Origin: Linnemannia elongata
Lineage: Eukaryota; Mortierellomycota; Mortierellomycetes; Mortierellales; Mortierellaceae
Length of the DNA: 64,000 bases
Direction of reading: 5' to 3'
Assembly (NCBI GenBank): GCA_036320915.1
Contig: JAXBDG010000011.1
Coordinates: forward strand, 1,200,501-1,264,500
The notes beneath the pieces are model-generated. The model ran no database searches. It was not told where the DNA came from and worked only from the letters and a program-made list of their open reading frames with translations. Made by a program: the position numbers and the translations under genes. Position 1 is the first letter of the stretch. Every line of letters begins with the position of its first letter. Shown one piece after another: positions 45,080 to 56,019 of this stretch.

Positions 45080-46753
45080 TCAGCACTTGAGAGTGACGGG
45101 ATACTCTTTGCGCACAGAATTGAAGCACTTAATCCTCCGGCCCTCCTACAACATACAAAGAAATGCAACAGCAAGCAAGTTCAGAAATTAATGAGATCAG
45201 GACAAACATCCACGTACGCGCCAATTAAAAAAAAAAAAGTGTGAGGCTCAGAAAAGATCCTGGGACATACCGCTGCAGCTTTCTTGAGTTCGGGCACAGT
45301 GATCACTCGTTCCTTCAGCTCTCCAGTTTCCAGCAATTTGCGGCGCATCGTTCCGTTCAACAATCCTGGAGGCGAAACAGAGAGTCACCAGAAAGATTAA
45401 TATCATACAGGCGTAAACACTCGAATCCATCACCGTTGAAGAAATTGACAAAAAAATGCGCCGATATACCGGAAGACAATGGCGGGGTGATCCATTCCAG
45501 GGCTCCTGTCTCGGGGTTCTCGACTTCGATGGCGACATTGGCAATCGTTGCCTCCATGACCTCGCCCTCCTCGTTGTACATTATCACATCGAACGGCACA
45601 TTGTCGCCCATTGGAGCACCCACAGGCCCTAGTCCTAATTGTTGTTTGATCGAACATAAATCGTCAGAAGTGAACATTCTCATTTTCGCAACACCAAATG
45701 CAACTCTGAAAACCACTCATGCATACCTAGTCGCGTCCTGGCTTCATTGTAGACTTCCCGCTCTGTGGTTTTGTGCTTTAAAAACATGTTGTCGCTGTGT
45801 GTTGCCTGCTTGTCCAAGACCACCAGGATCGAAGAATCTAAAACAACAACAGGCGGCAGTATCACAGCAGTGGTGAGGTGTTAATAGGCTAAGACATGGA
45901 TGAGAGGGATGTCCACAAACACACCATCCCAGGGTCTGACCGCATTCAATTCGGATGTCCCATTTTCTGATCTTTCCGTTCCCATACAATGTCCACAACT
46001 GGGCGATAACAAGGACAAAGAGGTATGTGCGTGGGCGATTGGCGCGAGTTTTTGCTGCTGGCCGTGTGGTGCTGATAAGCGAACAAGAGAACGCTGAAAC
46101 GAGTTTTTTTGTTTCCTTTGGCGGCTGGTCCTGCCCATTACCTTGAAAGCTCTTGGTCTCTGAAGGCAAGTGACTCGACTGGATAGTGATAGCACCATCA
46201 AAGTCCAACAATACCCTCAACTAAGAAGAACATCCATTGAAATGGAAACAACATGACAATAGGTCAGTACCGTCCCTACTGTCTCTTGCTGCGATTAGCG
46301 ATTGATTGTCTGCAAACCAATCTCTACAAAGTTCGCATTGAGTGTGTACAAAGGCCTTACTCGTTGACGCGTATTCTTCCCTGCGTTCCTGATAGCAACA
46401 TCCAGTTTATTCGAGATCTCGGAGCGCGTGGGGATCAGGTCCTGCAAGAACGCTTCCTGGTTGTTGGAAAAGAAGACTGCCAGTTCCTTTGCGGACGCAA
46501 TCATCCGGTCGCAGTGATAGTCCAGCAGGAACACTCCCTCTGTGTTTTTTGGACAAATCAGTTGATACGAAGGAAAGGAAAAATGTATGTGTGAGTATGC
46601 GTGAGAAAATACTTTGCAGCGTAACATAGCGGTAGTGTAATGAGACGAACAATGAGCTCGCGTAAGTCAAGGTATAGTTATGTCAAGCAACGGCGGCTTA
46701 TGTATACCTTTGGGGTCATAAAGAATGGTTTCGAGTAGTTGAACAGTGGTCAT
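45080..46753 (-). CDS. ABZ2: aminodeoxychorismate lyase, class IV aminotransferase fold (seven exons, 246 aa)
   Basis: PLP enzyme that converts 4-amino-4-deoxychorismate to p-aminobenzoate and pyruvate for folate synthesis. Exons on the minus strand are 46753-46708, 46539-46361, 46220-46142, 45837-45727, 45634-45470, 45365-45271 and 45145-45080. The joined protein starts MTTVQLLETILYDPKEGVFL and LDYHCDRM, has RVLLDFDGAI, the PLP-lysine region MFLKHKTTEREVYNEA, the substrate loop VIMYNEEGEVMEATIANVAI, TPPLSSGLLNGTMRRKLL, and the terminal strand FNSVRKEYPVTLKC (the INSVRGW-type end of the family). All phases close and the order of motifs is that of PabC/Abz2. Folate versus D-amino-acid or branched-chain function rests on the HKTT and N-terminal LLET pattern. 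Confidence 0.85.
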
Positions 46754-47831
46754 GGTTACAAAAAAAGTGTGGAAAGTGTAGAAAGGAATGAGGAGTAAAA
46801 AAGAAGGCTTTGAGCATTAAAGACACGGGGCCGCAATAATTGTGGAGGTGACTGTTTTTCATTTGAGCTCTGGCAAAGTATCCACCAGTGGTCCCATGTA
46901 ACATACTAAAAATTCATTGACCCATGCAGACTTTTGTGCCAATCCATATCACCCTCCCCTCCTTTTTCAATTGACTCTCTTAACTACTTTCCTACTTTCT
47001 ATTTGCATCTCCTAAAGACCGTTTTTCTTGTTTGTCCATCCTTCTTTTTGTCTATCATGATTGCCTTCACCCGAGTCCACATATAACGTAATCGGACAGG
47101 GAAGGTGATGGTACCTGGATGGGGATCGATGTTCTGTTGAAAGTCAATCTTTATGTGAGTGAACGAGAGGGACGCAATTTTCTTTGAAGTGTCCCAAATA
47201 CCATTCCAAGGAGAACGGTCTTATTGAATATATGGTGGTCCATGCAAAGGTACTCAACCTTATCACTTCTCTCCTTTTGTTCCCTGTCACACGATGAGAG
47301 AGACCCCTTCGTGTTTGTACTTTTGTTTTTGAGTGATGCTGATACAACGCGACAACAAAAAGGACAAATATTAGTTTTTTTGCACAAAACTATGGTTATA
47401 TTTTTTTGCTCCAATATAACACATTGCGAGTATGAAAAAGAAAAAACTTTAATGTATCATTCATGATCTACTCCTCGAACACTTTTGCCCTTTGTGCATA
47501 TTTGGCGAAGCCAGGTAAGCAGGCCGCTCCTTGTAAAGGCCTGGGCCTAACCCTTAGTCGTGGCGAAGGGCAAATAGTACAATACTGCTTGAACTTCTCC
47601 TGCGCTGTTGGCTGGCGAAGACAAAAAGTTTAAAGCTTAGGTCCGGAGGTTTTCTTTCTACTCTTTTCTTTCCCTCTATTCCTTCACCTTCACATTGACC
47701 TCTCTTCTCTCTCTCTCTCTACTTATCTATCTCCCTGTCCCTCTCTCTCTCTATCTATCTATCTCCTCGTTTTCATCGCCATTCACATTCATATCCCATA
47801 CATTCAACAACTACATACAAACGCGTGGAAA
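46754..47831. other. intergenic region with a structured, repeat-bearing segment
   Basis: No gene supported. At 47484-47630 a 9-bp perfect inverted repeat (TTTGCCCTT at 47484-47492 / AAGGGCAAA at 47576-47584) encloses a smaller hairpin (AGGCC 47521-47525 / GGCCT 47538-47542). The octamer TGGCGAAG occurs three times (47503, 47571, 47623). CT-rich leader sequence follows at about 47695-47765. Confidence 0.45.
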
Positions 47832-48365
47832 ATGCCCTGCTACAGCGCCTATCTCCTTGCGCTCCTCAACACCTGCCTCGCCGCAACCTACTTTGGGCTT
47901 CGACACCGCGACTCAGAAGTTATTCCACCCACATGGCACACCGTTGCCTCTTTCGCCTCAATCTCTGTCCTTCTCGTACTCTACATCCTCGCGATTGTCT
48001 TTGAGAGGCCGCTCTACAAGAACCACTGGCTCTTCTATACGCGCACCGTTATCATGGTCCCTCTTATAGCCTTTTACGTCACGGTCACCATCATGAGCTA
48101 TAGCCCTGAACATACAGCCGAGACAAAATGTGTCTACCCTTCCGTCCGGTGCCACCTGGGATGGTGGCTGATTAACTTTACCTATAGCTTCATTCCTGTA
48201 GGTTTGGTTGATGCCATCTTTATATCCTGCTACGATAGTGATAGTCGTTCTTATGGAGGCGGTTCTAGTGATGGCGTTGGTGGCGATGGTGGTGATGGTG
48301 GCGATGGTGGTGATGGTGGTGATGGTGGTGATGGTGGTGGTGGTGGTGGTGGTGGTGGTGATTAA
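47832..48365 (+). CDS. four-helix membrane protein with Gly/Asp repeat tail (177 aa)
   Basis: Single-exon ORF after a CT-rich leader, with an AAAATGCC start context. Four hydrophobic segments at about residues 5-23, 38-60, 70-93 and 108-128 (for example VASFASISVLLVLYILAIVF and WLINFTYSFIPVGLVDAIFI) indicate an integral membrane protein. After a short polar stretch the C-terminal about 40 residues are GDGG repeats encoded by a (GGTGATGGTGGC)-type minisatellite. The family is not recognised. The repeat tail might instead be non-coding if an intron removes it, but no better acceptor was found. Confidence in the membrane part is higher than in the tail. Confidence 0.6.
   Translation: MPCYSAYLLALLNTCLAATYFGLRHRDSEVIPPTWHTVASFASISVLLVLYILAIVFERPLYKNHWLFYTRTVIMVPLIAFYVTVTIMSYSPEHTAETKCVYPSVRCHLGWWLINFTYSFIPVGLVDAIFISCYDSDSRSYGGGSSDGVGGDGGDGGDGGDGGDGGDGGGGGGGGGD
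48271..48360 (+). repeat. GGTGAT/GGTGGC coding minisatellite
   Basis: About fifteen imperfect hexamer units. In the reading frame of the membrane protein they encode Gly-Asp and Gly-Gly dipeptides. Confidence 0.85.
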
Positions 48366-48853
48366 GTAGGTAACCAAAAAGCAAAAGCAAAAGAAAGAAT
48401 AAACTGACACTCTGAGCAATCTGTTCCTCCCTTCGTTTTTCCTCCTACAGTCCGACCCCTACCGAGAGTTCTTTCTAGATTCTTCAATAAATGGTAGACT
48501 GCTTGCAAAGCACATGCTGGCTTACAATAGAGTTGAGTACGGTGGCCTCCTCACAAAGTTTTCAAGGAAGCTACTGCTGCTGCTGGCAAGGAGATAAGTT
48601 TTTTTTTGTGTGATGTAGAAAAGATACACCACGCGAATATTAATGAACTAAATGGAAAAAACTGGTCACGTGCATCATTGAGCTACTGATCTCCCACATC
48701 ACACAGAGAACGCGAATGCAATCGAATTGCACATCCTCATGTCAACCACCTAGAGTCACTTTGTCGAGTCCACCGAAAAAAAACAACCGCTAACATCACC
48801 ATTCAAGACCACCTTTTCCACCAAACAACAAGCCAAGAAAATCAACACTCATA
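48366..48853. other. intergenic region
   Basis: About 490 bp between two plus-strand genes; the last 120 bases are CA/AAC-rich leader-like sequence. Nothing else is supported. Confidence 0.4.
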
Positions 48854-50332
48854 ATGGCAACCACTCCTACTCGGAGCCGCGGGAAGTCGCCTTTGACTCT
48901 GGTTGACACTCAACGCCACCAGCCTGACCTGAGGAGGAGGAGCATGGATACTGCTCAGCAACCTACATCCCCGTCAAGCTCAGCAAAGCAGAGGAAGGCA
49001 CTCTCCAGGATCACAACTCCGCCGCGCACGATGATCGTGGATCTTGGTTCCAGTTCTGGTGGATCGAGTAGTTCGAGACCGCAAGAGCAGCAGCAGCAAG
49101 AAGGAGAGGAGGTGGTGACTGAGGAAATAGGCGAGGATAATGCGGACGAAACTCACACACCTGAACCTTCCACATTGGCGGGGGTGGAGACGACGGAGGA
49201 TGGTGAAGGAGAAGAAGAATCAACAGTAACCGATAGTCCGTTCTTAGTCTTCCCGCCTGGAAGGATCAATATCCGGAGACAAGGAGGAGGATACAGGGAG
49301 TCAGGACTTAATTGCACCACACCCACGCGGCCGAGACATGGAGGGGCCAACAACTGGATCGGCGATCTGTTCTCTCGGGGAAGGCTGACGCGATCTCGCC
49401 GGACACAGGACGATGAACTTGTCGAATTAGATCATAATAATGTGACCCGGAGGGAAGTTGAGGAAGCTGAGGAGTATGAAGACGAGGATGAAGACGACGC
49501 GGGGGATGATGACTCGAGTGGCGGTGGGTTCAAGTCGCCGGTGACACCGAGGTCACAGTTTGGTCGGTGGAAGTTTGGTATTATGATGAGTCAGTCGACG
49601 ATGAAGCCACCTAAGCTGAACGTTGAGGATGCGATATCGGTCGAGGAAGACCATGGCAATGATGATGACAATGAGGATGATGGAGAAGCGGATGAAAACG
49701 GCGAGGGTGATGTGGGCGACGATACGGAGTGGCCTTTTGGAAACAGCCAAATCGAATCAGATCCTTCGACACCCAAACGGCGACCTTCTAAGATACCCCG
49801 AGGACGTTTCATGAGCCCAACTTCTCCGACATTCCGGGACAGCGGCTGCGACGACAGAGAAGCTGTTGAGGACGACCATGAAGAAGCTGAAGATGATGTT
49901 AGGTCAGATCAGGATGTTGATGCATCTAAAGACGACAGCCAGATATTGGATTCATTCTCCAACAGCCAACAGGAACAGATCGCAGAAAGCGGTGACAATG
50001 GCCTAGGTAGCAGCAGCAGTAGCAGTAACTGGAGCGGGATGTCGAAACCTCCCAAGCTGAACCTACGGCACCTTGGAGGACTTCCTTGCAGTCCTTCAGA
50101 GAGCTCATCCGCATCATTTCACACCCCACCTCGGAAACGTACCCACAAAGATATTGAAGAAAGCTACGGGCTCCGTCGACCCCCTCCAGCACCCAAGCTG
50201 ATCTCGTCAGAGCAGGTACTCCAGTTCTTCCCGACACATTCGCAGAGTCCTAGTGTCCTCAAGAGTCTTCAACTCCGCCGAGGGGCTTCAAATCTCGAAG
50301 GATCTTTCAACTACTCGTCCTCTAATCGTTAG
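48854..50332 (+). CDS. acidic, disordered, probably nuclear phosphoprotein (492 aa)
   Basis: Single-exon ATG ORF. Basic and Ser/Pro-rich N-terminus (MATTPTRSRGKSPLTLVDTQ) with several S/T-P sites of cyclin-dependent-kinase type. It has three acidic blocks (EEYEDEDEDDAGDDDS and similar). The short motif S-T/M-x-K-P-P-K-L-N occurs twice (STMKPPKLNVED and MSKPPKLNLRHL). A conserved-looking C-terminal part reads TPPRKRTHKDIEE, then LISSEQVLQFFPTHSQSPSV. The repeated KPPKLN and the SP/TP density suggest a regulated chromatin or cell-cycle factor, but I recognise no family. Converges on the aspartic protease gene, 291 bp apart. Confidence 0.62.
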   Translation: MATTPTRSRGKSPLTLVDTQRHQPDLRRRSMDTAQQPTSPSSSAKQRKALSRITTPPRTMIVDLGSSSGGSSSSRPQEQQQQEGEEVVTEEIGEDNADETHTPEPSTLAGVETTEDGEGEEESTVTDSPFLVFPPGRINIRRQGGGYRESGLNCTTPTRPRHGGANNWIGDLFSRGRLTRSRRTQDDELVELDHNNVTRREVEEAEEYEDEDEDDAGDDDSSGGGFKSPVTPRSQFGRWKFGIMMSQSTMKPPKLNVEDAISVEEDHGNDDDNEDDGEADENGEGDVGDDTEWPFGNSQIESDPSTPKRRPSKIPRGRFMSPTSPTFRDSGCDDREAVEDDHEEAEDDVRSDQDVDASKDDSQILDSFSNSQQEQIAESGDNGLGSSSSSSNWSGMSKPPKLNLRHLGGLPCSPSESSSASFHTPPRKRTHKDIEESYGLRRPPPAPKLISSEQVLQFFPTHSQSPSVLKSLQLRRGASNLEGSFNYSSSNR

Positions 50333-50623
50333 ATGTCGGGTCGACAACCTAGTCAACGCACCTTACGTTTTTGCTCCCTTACGTTTTTTGTTTGTTACAC
50401 CATATCACCGTACCAACTTGTACATTATACCGACTATTGCCTAAATCTCTTATTATCTCTCTCTCACACACTTTTGAATTTGCTCCGCATTGCATTAAAG
50501 TCAATCAAGAAGCTGTATTAGAAAAAGAAATGAATGCTAAATTGCTGAAATAGATGAAATGAATACATGGAATGCGCGTTACTCCAAGCCCATCTTTTTT
50601 TTTTTTTTTTCCTGTCGAGAACA

Positions 50624-52903
50624 TTATACTAGAGCGCCAACGAGCGCATGCACCGCCACCATCAATACCAACCCCACACCAGATGCCGATCCACTTACAA
50701 CTCCCCATAAAGATGGCCTCAACCTCCTGGCCGGACTAGAATCCTCCACCGTCAGAATCCTCGCTTCTCCACTACTACCCACACTACCAGTCGCGTTGAG
50801 ACTCTTAGCAGTGGCGATCCCGATCCGTCCAGTACCCTCCATATCATATACCACATACAACCCTCGCAGCCAAGTATCCCCCAGAATCCAATAGTTTGCG
50901 TCTGGGTTCTCAAAGATCAAACTCTGACACCGACCATCCTCTAGAGGGTAGATGAGAGACTCATATGGTTGGATGATGCCGTGCTGACCTGACGAGACCC
51001 ACCAGATCAGATCGGGTCCTTGACAGGGGAGGAACCAAGCTTGGTGGACTGGGTCCCATGTCCCTGAGAGCTCGCTGTGGATTGCTTGTGAAGCGTCGGT
51101 GGGGATGAGAATGGACGAGGTTCCGCTGTCGAGGATCAGGGATGCGTCTTGGAAGACGTTTAGTTGCGGGAGGACTTTGTATTTCCCGTTGGTGGAGGTT
51201 GGATTGGTATCGGATGGTCTTGAAGGGTTGAAGGTTCCTGCAGAGTTGATGATGGGGGCCGAAGGCTGTGAGACGGCGCTGTAATGCCCGTCCCTATACC
51301 GGATCCCCAGACCTTGGAGGGACATCTGCCAGGTGACCGGGTCGGTGACAGGGCTGTAGACCAATTTCCCAGAGTATTGTGACGGATCAATCCCACCCAA
51401 CAAGAAACTGCCCCCTTCGGCACCCAAATGCATAGAGACCACCGGTTGAGCAAGCGATCCCTGATCAACCAATTCCCGCAGAAAGGTCTTACGACCGGTG
51501 GGGGAGGCGCGTGTGAGGCCTAAAAGTCCCGAGATCTGTCCGTCGTAACCCTTGACGAGTCCCAGGTTGTCCTGGACGACGTCCAGGAAAGTGACGGTGG
51601 CGACATGACCAGTTGAGGAAGATTCAAACGAGCCGTCGTCGTTCATATGGTGGTAAGGATTAAAGACCTCGCCCGGTGGGGTTGTGTCGACTTGGATCCG
51701 ATCCTGGACAAACGTGCCGGCACCCCAAGATCCGTCAACATAGGTCTGGTTGTAAAAGCTGGAGATTGGCGATGTTGGAGGTGGTGGTACTGGAGCAGCG
51801 ATTGAGGCTGCAGCACTGTGAACTTTTTCGACAGAGAATGCTGGGTTCGGGGTATCTTGGTGGAGGAGTTGTAGGCTGTCTTCGATCTTGTTTGCTCCAG
51901 GTCCGATCAGACGAGCAGCCACCATTGGGGGATTGCCGTCGCTGGTGGCCATACCTTTGTTGACATCAGCAGTCGGTGGTTGCGGTTGTGAAGGTGGGAG
52001 TGTCTTGGAGGATCGCAATCTGTCCAGCAGGGTGGATGGGTCACCATTACCATGGCCCATGTCGTCGCGTCGTTGTTGCTGATGATGTTGTGTTTTTGAC
52101 TGCACTTGTTGCCACTGCTCCTGTCCGCCATGACTCGTCGACCGACTCGTCTCTGCCCTTACACCCGCCCCACCATTCCTCTCATGTTTATGCTCCTGCA
52201 CAGTAGATGAAACCACAGGCGGCAGCGGCGTCACATCACCTCCTGGTACCTCTGCTTCCGAATTTATTGGTGGTGGTGGCGATGAGTCTGTCGTAGCAAG
52301 CTCAGTCTCAACAACAATAGTTGGCCTCGCACTCACCCCACCCCCACCCAGATCCACACAACTCGCAGATTTAGAACACGAAAAGTGTGTCAGCTCTGGA
52401 CACTCTAGCCCCTGACAGTGGTCTGAAATCACAAGTGCCAAATCGGACCCGGTGTCGAACAGGACCGAGAGTCGTTGGGGTGGGGAACCGATGAGGATGT
52501 GTCCTGCGTAGCCTACTCGACCGACTGTTGTGACCGAGATGGGTGTTGTTCCTGCGGGCGAGGAGGAGGAGCGTTTTGTTTTTTTGAAGGCTGTTGATGA
52601 TGCTTGGTGGTTGGGGATGAGGCGTCGGAGTGGGATCAGGAGGGGTGGTGGTGGTCCATGGTTATTGGAAGTGGTGGGTAGGGCGTGGGTGGGGACGGGG
52701 AGCCATAAAGTTGATATGAGAATAGCCAGGCACACCCATCCTACTGCGAGACACCACTTTGTTGTCGTTACTGGCCCTGAGGGGGAGTTATGGCCGGCAT
52801 TAAATGAGGTTGTTGATCGGGATTGTGGATGTGAGGCATGTCGAAGGTGGGTCGATGATGAGGTGCATGGACAAAGGTCATTACGACGAAATAGAGGCAC
52901 CAT
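50624..52903 (-). CDS. pepsin-family aspartic protease, secreted/GPI-anchored type (759 aa)
   Basis: Intron-less gene. A long basic N-terminal tail leads to a hydrophobic signal/anchor at about 49-75 (WCLAVGWVCLAILISTLWLP). The first catalytic Asp is in LFDTGSDLALV (about 150), the flap is YVDGSWGAGTF (about 389) and the second Asp is in ILDSGTSSILIP (about 594). GLLGLTRASPTG and YWILGDTWLRGLYVVYD are also typical. Between the first Asp and the flap there are about 240 residues, against roughly 40 in pepsin; the extra stretch is Ser/Pro/Gln/His-rich. The C-terminus ends in a hydrophobic segment (SASGVGLVLMVAVHALVGAL) after a Ser/Gly-rich spacer, as in GPI-anchored yapsins. Likely acts at the cell surface or wall; the substrate is unknown. 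Confidence 0.88.
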   Translation of the reverse strand: MVPLFRRNDLCPCTSSSTHLRHASHPQSRSTTSFNAGHNSPSGPVTTTKWCLAVGWVCLAILISTLWLPVPTHALPTTSNNHGPPPPLLIPLRRLIPNHQASSTAFKKTKRSSSSPAGTTPISVTTVGRVGYAGHILIGSPPQRLSVLFDTGSDLALVISDHCQGLECPELTHFSCSKSASCVDLGGGGVSARPTIVVETELATTDSSPPPPINSEAEVPGGDVTPLPPVVSSTVQEHKHERNGGAGVRAETSRSTSHGGQEQWQQVQSKTQHHQQQRRDDMGHGNGDPSTLLDRLRSSKTLPPSQPQPPTADVNKGMATSDGNPPMVAARLIGPGANKIEDSLQLLHQDTPNPAFSVEKVHSAAASIAAPVPPPPTSPISSFYNQTYVDGSWGAGTFVQDRIQVDTTPPGEVFNPYHHMNDDGSFESSSTGHVATVTFLDVVQDNLGLVKGYDGQISGLLGLTRASPTGRKTFLRELVDQGSLAQPVVSMHLGAEGGSFLLGGIDPSQYSGKLVYSPVTDPVTWQMSLQGLGIRYRDGHYSAVSQPSAPIINSAGTFNPSRPSDTNPTSTNGKYKVLPQLNVFQDASLILDSGTSSILIPTDASQAIHSELSGTWDPVHQAWFLPCQGPDLIWWVSSGQHGIIQPYESLIYPLEDGRCQSLIFENPDANYWILGDTWLRGLYVVYDMEGTGRIGIATAKSLNATGSVGSSGEARILTVEDSSPARRLRPSLWGVVSGSASGVGLVLMVAVHALVGALV

Positions 52904-53652
52904 TCGTTTCTCTGGCGGAAGAAAGGGACGTTGTGACTACGCCCAGCTGAGCTTGAATTTCGAAATCGAGGAAAAGGTAGGGTGCCTATCCAGTGGTTTG
53001 TAAAGGTCTTTGTGGTACAGGAGGAGAGTGGAGGAAGAGAGGGAGGGGATGGGAAGTGGATGGGAAGGGTTGAAGAACAGGAGAGGATAATGATAATGCA
53101 AGAACATCCAGCAGGTCAAACAATGAGATGCTTAAGAGAGGGCAGAGAAGTACAGGAAGAAGGAACAACTTGCAGGGCGACAAGCAATAAAAAAAATGAA
53201 AAACAGCGAGGGATCTTTTCGAAATGCCAGATTTGTAATCATTGAAAAAAAGCCATGTGCCTGAGAGATTTGTTCTTGACAAAAGTGCCTGATCGACGAC
53301 GAAGGAAAGAGGCAGCTTGTTCAGGCAAGTGACAAAACCTTGAACGTTCGAACCATTGCTAAACACGGAGTCGGTAAAAGGACAAAATGAGCTCACCTTT
53401 CAGTAGCTCTTACGACTTCCTGTCTCCGTGCTTAAGTCAATCTCATGGACTAGTACGGAGAAAGGAAGAGTTGTCTCCTGTTGTCACAACTGACTCTGTT
53501 ACTACTTGATGGGCAACAAGCTAAAAGCACTGAAGACAATGGACAGTCGAAATACACTGTACACGCCATCAATTTTTTTTATTCCCTCAATACCATGGCG
53601 TTTTGCTATCTACATGCTCGCCTTTACTGTCATCTCTCTCTCTCTCTTTCAC
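52904..53652. other. intergenic region
   Basis: About 750 bp between two minus-strand genes; purine-rich near 53020-53100 (leader of the protease gene). No ORF is supported. Confidence 0.4.
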
Positions 53653-56019
53653 TCACTCTTCTTTCGCGTGCTGAGTCCTCAAAGGCCACGCGTTGATCAG
53701 GATATTAATCGCAGTCCCCTCATCTCCCGCAGTCTCACGACCGTTTTGTTCAACAACCACCCACTCGACCCCATCCTCCGCAGATTTACCACGTGCCATC
53801 GTAGGCTGCATAAATGCAGGGACAGCCTTCACCTTCGCAACCTTGGCTACCTCTTCCTCTTCTCCTCCCTGGTCAGCGTGCGACTCACGGACAGGAACTT
53901 TACGTAGGACGGCCGCAAAAGACCGTGAGGGTGTGACGGATATACGCTCATGTTCATCACGGATATAGCGAGATCGCTCGATGAAACGGGCCAAGTTGTC
54001 GATCGCGATCCGGGCAGACTTGAAGAGCAGAGGAAGGGCTTGGTGGACATGGACCATATCCTTGTAGATCTCAATTCTTGTCAGTCGGCCTGGGTTCTCG
54101 AGACCCAGACGGTGGGCGTAAAGACGTGAATCGTCGACTAGACGATCATGCGTCGCCGTTTGCTAATATAGATGTTGTAAGAGAAGTTGTATCTGTGTTA
54201 AAAGAGATGAAGGTTTGCAAGATATGATGAGATACACACGAAAGGAGGGAAAAGGACCAACTACTTACGACAAGGGTATTGGTGAGACCTGCCAAGGTGC
54301 CCTCGACAGAATAGGCTGCAGAGGCGAGTGGGTGTTGAACAAGGTGGGAATACCATTCCCAACGACGGTCGACTCCGAAACCATTGCGAGCATTCAGTAT
54401 CAAGTCAGGCTCGCCGCACAGGTAATATCCTGCGTAGTTCTGACAATAGCAAAACAAGAAAACAACAACGCGTCAGTAAAATAAAAAAAAAAAAAATGAC
54501 GACGTTGCTTGTTCATTTGCGAAACAAGTCGGCGAAGGTTGGTTACCTCTTTGAAGGAAATGTAGGCGTTCTTGTCCAGAGGCGAGATACCGATGGGACC
54601 AGGGCAGTAGCAGTACCAGTCTACGTTCTTGGCCGCCGGGACTGACGATGTGAGATCTGTCCATGGCTACATAAGTGATAGTATAAGAAAGGAAAGAAAA
54701 GTGAAAGAAAGGACGCGATCCTCGTTAGGAAAGCGGGAGTATATGTCTCTAAACCGGAAACAACAATAGACGCATGTATTTCCCACAAAAGAAAAAAGAC
54801 AACAACAACAACAACATACAGACAATAGCAATGCGGCGTGGGGAAGGACAAACTTGGGCTCGGTTGAGGGCTGGACATATCGCGCCATGTACAACATAAA
54901 CGTAGCCGCCAGATTACCACCAGCAGAGTCACCACCAACAACCAAATCGCGGGGATCGACAGCCAATTCGTGCGCTGCAGACTCCTCATCCAACGCCAAT
55001 GCTGCATGATCAGGCTCAGTCAGGTACAGGTAGGCCGCAAAGGCATCATGAATAGCAGCAGGGAACGGGTTCTCGGGGGCAAGACGATAGTCCAGACTGA
55101 AAGCACGTGTTCCGGGTCCTACAGCCTTGCAGAGTCGTGCCAGCATATGGGTATGAGTCTTGGGCGAGCAGAATACGTGGGCTCCACCATGGAAGTAGAG
55201 GATCACAGTTTTGCTGCGCGGTCGTGGGTCTGGGTTCTTGGGGTCGTCCAGGGCCTCGATCCATTCACCTTTGAGCGTGTAGGTGCCATCGTCATCAATC
55301 GATCCAACCTCTTCAGGCATATTGGCAACAGGGGCATTGGGACCTCCTTTAGGATGGAGTGACTCAAAGAAGGCCTGGCTCGGGTTCAAAGGATCATGCG
55401 AGAACCCCTTCCGTCTCAGCTCCTCGCGGACCTCAGCCAATGTTGCCCGCTCAGGTCTCAACAGGATCTCGCGGTTGACCTTGAACTGGACCCCACGAGT
55501 GACTTTGACATTCTTGATAAAAAAGTTATCGATCTGCATTGTATGCTCAATGAGGTGCCCTATAAACCGGACTTGACCCATGGTGCTGACTTTGGATCCA
55601 CCGGCGCGGATGACAGAAAAGAAAACACTGTTCCACCAGGCCCACTCAGCCGGATGTTGCTTGGATGACTTTTTGAACCGTGTCAGGATATGGTAGGGCA
55701 GTTCGAAGCAGTGGAGTCGGACGATTGCCCAGATTGCGGCGGTGAGGATTCGGAAGATGAAGAAGATGTCGCTTGGGCGGTGAAGGATTCCCTTCAGGAG
55801 TGCTCTTTGGAAGATCGAGGGTGGGGGGAACTTGCGTTGGTGTGGTGGTGGGTTTCCGTTTTGGTGGATATCAGGTTTTCGTTGTGCGTTGAAGGCACCG
55901 TTAACGCCGTTGGCACCGTTGACGCCATTGGCACCGTTGGCGGCGGGAGACTTGTGCCCGTTAGGAGCATCTGCCCCCGATTTGGAGTGCAGAGTCTGAG
56001 GACGTTTATGTTTGCCCAT
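53653..56019 (-). CDS. HSL-family alpha/beta hydrolase, membrane-anchored, copy A (four exons, 666 aa)
   Basis: Exons on the minus strand are 56019-54820, 54666-54547, 54439-54269 and 54162-53653. The N-terminus has a short (NGVNGA) repeat and a hydrophobic anchor (IFFIFRILTAAIWAIVRLHC, about 84-103). The oxyanion motif is LYFHGGAHVF (about 275), the nucleophile elbow GDSAGG (about 363), the catalytic Asp in THDRLVDDSRL (about 503) and the His in DMVHVHQ (about 537). This is the hormone-sensitive-lipase family, which includes fungal steryl-acetyl hydrolases (Say1) and carboxylesterases; the substrate is not deducible. It is a tandem paralogue of the gene at 57023-59353: three intron positions coincide (LLLS|PWTD, SFKE|NYAG, NTLV|QTAT). 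The C-terminal 90 residues are charged and unlike copy B. Confidence 0.87.

Noticed and set aside
54667..54820. Cys-rich C-terminal tail (VCCCCCCL) of hydrolase copy A
   Set aside because: It is read-through into an intron (CT|GTATGT); splicing to PWTDLTSS restores the hydrolase fold shared with copy B.
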